From Liolophura sinensis (taxonomy: Eukaryota; Mollusca; Polyplacophora; Chitonida; Chitonidae): a stretch of DNA of 64,000 nucleotides. Of this stretch, positions 60,055-64,000 are shown one piece after another; position 1 is the first letter of the stretch, and every line of letters begins with the position of its first letter. The position numbers and the translations under genes were made by a program. The DNA is taken from assembly GCF_032854445.1 (NCBI RefSeq), contig NC_088301.1, positions 5,254,044 through 5,318,043 on the forward strand. Reading direction: 5' to 3'. A model generated the notes under the pieces. That model saw nothing but the letters and a program-made list of their open reading frames with translations, did not search any database and was not told the origin of the DNA.

Positions 60055-62088
60055 TTATTTTGTGCAAACGACACAGGTAATCTCATAACCGTCCACATAT
60101 GGTGGACAAGGTAGTGAGCCACACGCCGCCTCCACCACGTACAGGAGATTTCCATTTAGGTCGGGAGCGGTGGCGGGATGAGTATCTGGATCCTGGTCCA
60201 CGCACACGTACTCAGACTTGTGGTACGTGTGGTGTTGGGACATAAGAAATCCCAGGTACTCCACGGTCCATCCCGATGGACACTCGAGTCGGGCTGGGAT
60301 CATCAGGTGACTCAACCTTCCCGGAGTATAGCACACAGCACATTGAGCCTCTCTGTTATGAGGAAAGACTCCCCCCGAGTTTGTTGTGCGGAAGACATCA
60401 TTCCCAGAACTTATCTCAAACTCAGTTCCATACAGATACGATTTGGATTGATGTCCAGGGTAGGTTTTGTTGAACTGGGGATCCAGTCGGAGACACAACT
60501 GGTTAGCTCCGCTTCCTTTATGCGTGTAGTGAGAGCCAGCCATTATACCTAAAGATAAAGCACATTTGCAAATAATAAAAAAGACACAGCTATTTCCTGC
60601 AGTACTGAGCCCACAAAGGATGTGCATTAAAGATATGTTCATAAGAATATCCAGTGGTGTCACACAGATAAAAGCATGACGCCTCATCACTTGGTGTGTG
60701 AGGTACTACAAGCAGCTCAGTAGTACCACTGCTAAACTATTTCACAACAAAGCCGTTTATGTGTAGTACTAGTGTTCTGTTACACTGCAGCAGTTCATGT
60801 GTACAACCACCGGTGTACTTACCACACCTAATGTGTAGTACGACAATTCTATCAATTTCCACAGTTCATGAGTACTGCTACCTGTGTACTTAACCCCATT
60901 TAATGTGTAGTACAATAAGTCTATTACACTTCATCAGTTTATGTGTACGACCACCGGTGTACTTAACCGCACTTAAGGTGTGGTACAATAATATTGTACT
61001 TCAGCAGTTCGTATGTATTACCAGTAGTCTATTACATCTAAGCAGGTAAAAATCATACTTCTTACTGATTTGCTTGGCGCTCAGCACTGAAAGGTCAGAA
61101 CAAGGAAACAGGACACGTTGGCCCGGTGTCAAAAGAAGACACACTATTTGTACAATGACATAATGACTTCTCGCCGTGGTATGACTTAAAAATTTTTAAG
61201 TACGACGTTATACACTGAACAGACCTATATACCTACATACGTACATATATACGTAAAGGTATACATGCGTACATTCCTACATACCTACATACCTACGTAC
61301 ATACGTACCAACGTCCATACGTACCAACATACATACCAACATACATACCTACATACATACCTACATTTATACCTACCTACCTCCCTACATTTATACCTAC
61401 CTACCTCCCTACATTTATACCTACCTACCTACCTACCTAGCTACCTACTTACCTACCTACCTACCTACCTACAGACATACATACATATATACATACATAC
61501 ATACATACATACGTACGTATGTACGTGCGTGCGTGCGTGCGTAATTTAAAATTACATAATTACATAATTACGTACGTAAGTAAATATATGTATACACACG
61601 GGGCCTCCGTGGCTCAGATTTTTAGCGCGCTAGCGCAACGTAATGACTCAGGAGTCTCTCACCAATGTGGTCAATGTGAGTTCAAGTTTCACCAATACGG
61701 TCACTGTGAGTTCCAGTCTAGCTCATGCTGGCTTCCTCTCCGGCCGTACGTGGAAAGGTCTGACAGCAACCTGCGGATGGTCTTGTGTTTCCACCCACCA
61801 TAATGCTGGCCGCCGTCGTATAAGTGAAATACCCTTGTGTCGGGCGTAAAACACCAACCAAATAAATAAAGAAACATATATACATACGTAGATACATTTA
61901 TACGTACATATCTACATACATACACATGCATTAAACATACATGCGTGCATACCCATATACCCAGCTACATATATACGCGCATACATAAATACATAAATGC
62001 GTACATACCTACATACTTACATAAACACACAGACACACGTAAATACATAAATGCGTACATACCTGAATACATACCTAAATTAATACCT

Positions 62089-62156
<68 letters not shown>

Positions 62157-64000
62157 ACATACATACATACATGGGGGCCTCTCTGGCTCAGTTGGTTTGC
62201 GCGCTAGCGCAGCGTAATGACCCAGGAATCTCACCAATGCGGTCGCTGTGAGTTCAAGTCCAGTTCATGCTGGCTTCCTCTCCGGCCGTACGTGGAAAGG
62301 TCCGGCAGCAACCTGCGGATGGTCGTGGGTTTCTTCTGGGCTGTTTCCTCCCACCATAATGCTGGCCGCCGTCGTATAAGTGAAATATTCTTGAGTACGA
62401 CGTAAAACACCAATCAAATAAATGAATAAATAAAACATACATAAGTACATACATATGTACATATTGAGAGTTTTATACGTACCACCACTAGTCTTTTACA
62501 TCACACTACTTTTTAATGTGTACTACAATTGGTCTATGATGCTTGACTACTTTATGTGTGCTGGTTTATGGGTTTATTACAGGACAGCAGGGGATGTGCA
62601 TTACAACCATTCTATTGTACTTCAGTAGCTTGTGAACACAATAGTTGGTTATTACACCTTGTTAGTGTACGTTTACTGGTCTATTTCATCTCAGCAACTT
62701 GTTGCTGTCTCGCTTGGCGCTCGGCTCTGAGATGTTAGAGCAAGGAAACATGACTGGTTGGCTTGGTGTCAGTATAATGTGACTGGCTGGGGTGTGGTGT
62801 CAAGTCTGGTGTCTTTGCCATGACACAACCTGATGAGGGCGAAGAGTTGTTTTGGGAAAAAAACTGATGACTAAAGAAGGGCCTAAGCCTTAGGTTGTCG
62901 TATGTTTGTTTTGTGTGAGCGTGTTATACGCTGACGTAAACACTCGAAAAACGCACTTGTTTGTGTACTTGCAATACCTCATAGAGAGCGACCACACTTG
63001 TGTATGGACGTGTTAAGTGGTGAAGTCAACAGGAGAAGAAAAAACAATTTTAAAGTGATTTGAAATTTTGACTTCAGTCTATGATGGCTTTGCGATCTCA
63101 TGGCCAGCTGTTATATGGTGACGTCAACAGGAGAGCACACCAGTAGTGTGTGCAGCAGTTATTTAGGGTCTATGCTGTTGTCAATACAGGGACGACCATA
63201 AGCAAAAGTGAATGCGGAATGAGAAAGATGCTAGTCTGTCAATCTTTAGGGCACGTAAGCTGTTAGTTCAGTTCTAATCTCAGAAAATATCTAAAGGCTC
63301 AGAGTAAATGTAACTCTTGAAAATTTTTGTGCAACTTAGCTGCAACATGCTTATTTTTTACCTGAGTATAGTCTTTCCGAATGATCCGGACAGATATTTC
63401 TTCCCCAGCGGGTGTAGACAGCTCCTCCTGAAAATCGGTAAAACACACTAGAATGATTAGTTAATACTAAAATCAACAGGTAAATTTAAGCACGGTGGCT
63501 ATGTTTTAGCGAAGTGAACCGTCACTTCTGATATCTTCAGTATGATGTTACAGTGAGGCATAACTATACATATGTCGACACTGTCCAGATCTACTACCAG
63601 TAGTTCTCAGACGTGATATATAATATAAGGATATAAACGACGCACAACACAAAGTCAGGAAAAAAATACGGAGGATTTTTACTTATTCGCTAGGTACATC
63701 TGGTCGCTTATTAATATCATATACTTGGTCATTTGGTTTAGAAATCCCTATTTTACTGCAAGCATATTTAAATTTTATTTAACTTCATAACCCGGCTTAA
63801 CCTTCAAGATCAGTATATAGCTACTAAATAAAAGATAGAGAAATATCAAACTGGACACGACAACGACAAATTGGTGATTAGTGATAAAATGTATCTGTTC
63901 TTATATTACAACAGAAAAACCAACTAGTCTTTTATTGCCCGTTGACTACAAATGTCAAAATCCCGTTTCAAAATAATGATATGAACACCATATTCATGTC
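60055..64000 (-). CDS. Gene 7: short-chain collagen C4-like protein, 3' exons only
   Basis: The last two exons are present: exon 6 at 60055-60548 (494 nt) and exon 5 at 63362-63427 (66 nt). Exons 1-4 lie beyond the right edge; by spacing in gene 5, exon 4 would begin near 64,042. Exon 5 encodes GGAVYTRWGRNICPDHSERL. Exon 6 encodes MAGSHYTHKGSGANQLCLRL (Arg where other copies have Pro), FNKTY, EAQCAVCY, LECPSGW, YVCVDQDPD and CVVCTK, with all nine exon 6 cysteines. Splice sites are GT-AG in phase 1. The copy resembles gene 5 in flanking repeats (four minisatellite units, full second SINE), but its exon 6 sequence is closer to the consensus of all copies (EFEISSGND, DLNGNLLYV). Confidence 0.86.
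60759..61217 (+). repeat. 72/73-bp minisatellite (four units) plus CGCTTGG repeat, gene 7 intron 5
   Basis: Same fused fourth unit as in gene 5; the repeat head reads TTGCTTGGCGCTCAG here. Confidence 0.6.
61218..61543 (+). repeat. CATA/CCTA tetranucleotide array, gene 7 intron 5
   Basis: Degenerate, short array ending in GTGC repeats, like gene 5. Confidence 0.88.
61600..61870 (+). mobile_element. tRNA-derived SINE with doubled box B, gene 7 intron 5
   Basis: Same element as 7434-7705. Confidence 0.8.
61871..62160 (+). repeat. TACA and CA arrays, gene 7 intron 5
   Basis: TACA-type repeats then ACAC from about 62094. Confidence 0.88.
62173..62434 (+). mobile_element. Full-length tRNA-derived SINE, single box B, gene 7 intron 5
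   Basis: Same intact element as 40445-40706. Confidence 0.85.
62465..62892 (+). repeat. Diverged minisatellite plus CGCTTGG composite, gene 7 intron 5
   Basis: Same older composite as 40735-41160, nearly identical to it. Confidence 0.6.

Overview
The window is animal nuclear DNA, most likely from a mollusc. It has AT-rich non-coding DNA, multi-exon genes with GT-AG introns, long CATA/CCTA/CA microsatellites, tRNA-headed SINEs with the conserved tail seen across molluscan genomes, and a fragment of an I-type (RNase H bearing) LINE. There are no bacterial-style operons. Nearly every long open frame other than those named below is microsatellite translation or repeat.

The core of the window is a tandem array of one gene, repeated about every 10.6-11.6 kb, all on the minus strand. 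There are seven copies: gene 1 (3' part missing at the left edge), genes 2-6 (whole span present) and gene 7 (5' part missing at the right edge). Each encodes a small secreted protein of the short-chain collagen C4-like type. Exon 1 is a 15-residue signal peptide. Exon 2 is a short hydrophilic linker. Exon 3 is a Cys-Cys pair followed by 10-11 Gly-X-Y triplets. Exon 4 is a heptad coiled coil plus linker. Exon 5 is the small YTRWGR module. Exon 6 is the large Cys-rich C-terminal domain ending CVVCTK. Exon phases (0/1/0/1/1) join to give 315 aa for genes 2 and 3 and 312 aa for gene 5.

The copies are not equivalent. By shared insertions and deletions the array looks like a dimeric higher-order repeat of about 21.7 kb: genes 4+5 match genes 6+7, and gene 3 resembles 5 and 7. 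Genes 4 and 6 share a 160-bp deletion that removes exon 5 and a compensated 17+1-bp deletion in exon 6; each deletion removes one conserved cysteine. Exon 5 is phase-symmetric, so gene 6 stays open if exon 4 splices to exon 6. Gene 4 has two further +1 homopolymer frameshifts and is called a pseudogene, or an assembly error.

Region by region each unit reads, left to right: polyadenylation signal and exon 6; a large intron 5 holding a 72/73-bp minisatellite, a CGCTTGGCGCTCAG repeat, tetranucleotide arrays, one or two SINEs and a CA array; exon 5; exon 4; intron 3 with reverse-strand SINE fragments and an old repeat; exons 3, 2 and 1; a weak TATA promoter; then about 3 kb of intergenic DNA with a decayed SINE, a P/Q repeat and another CGCTTGG element. 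No other protein gene is supported. All splice sites and similarities were read by eye; no identities were computed.
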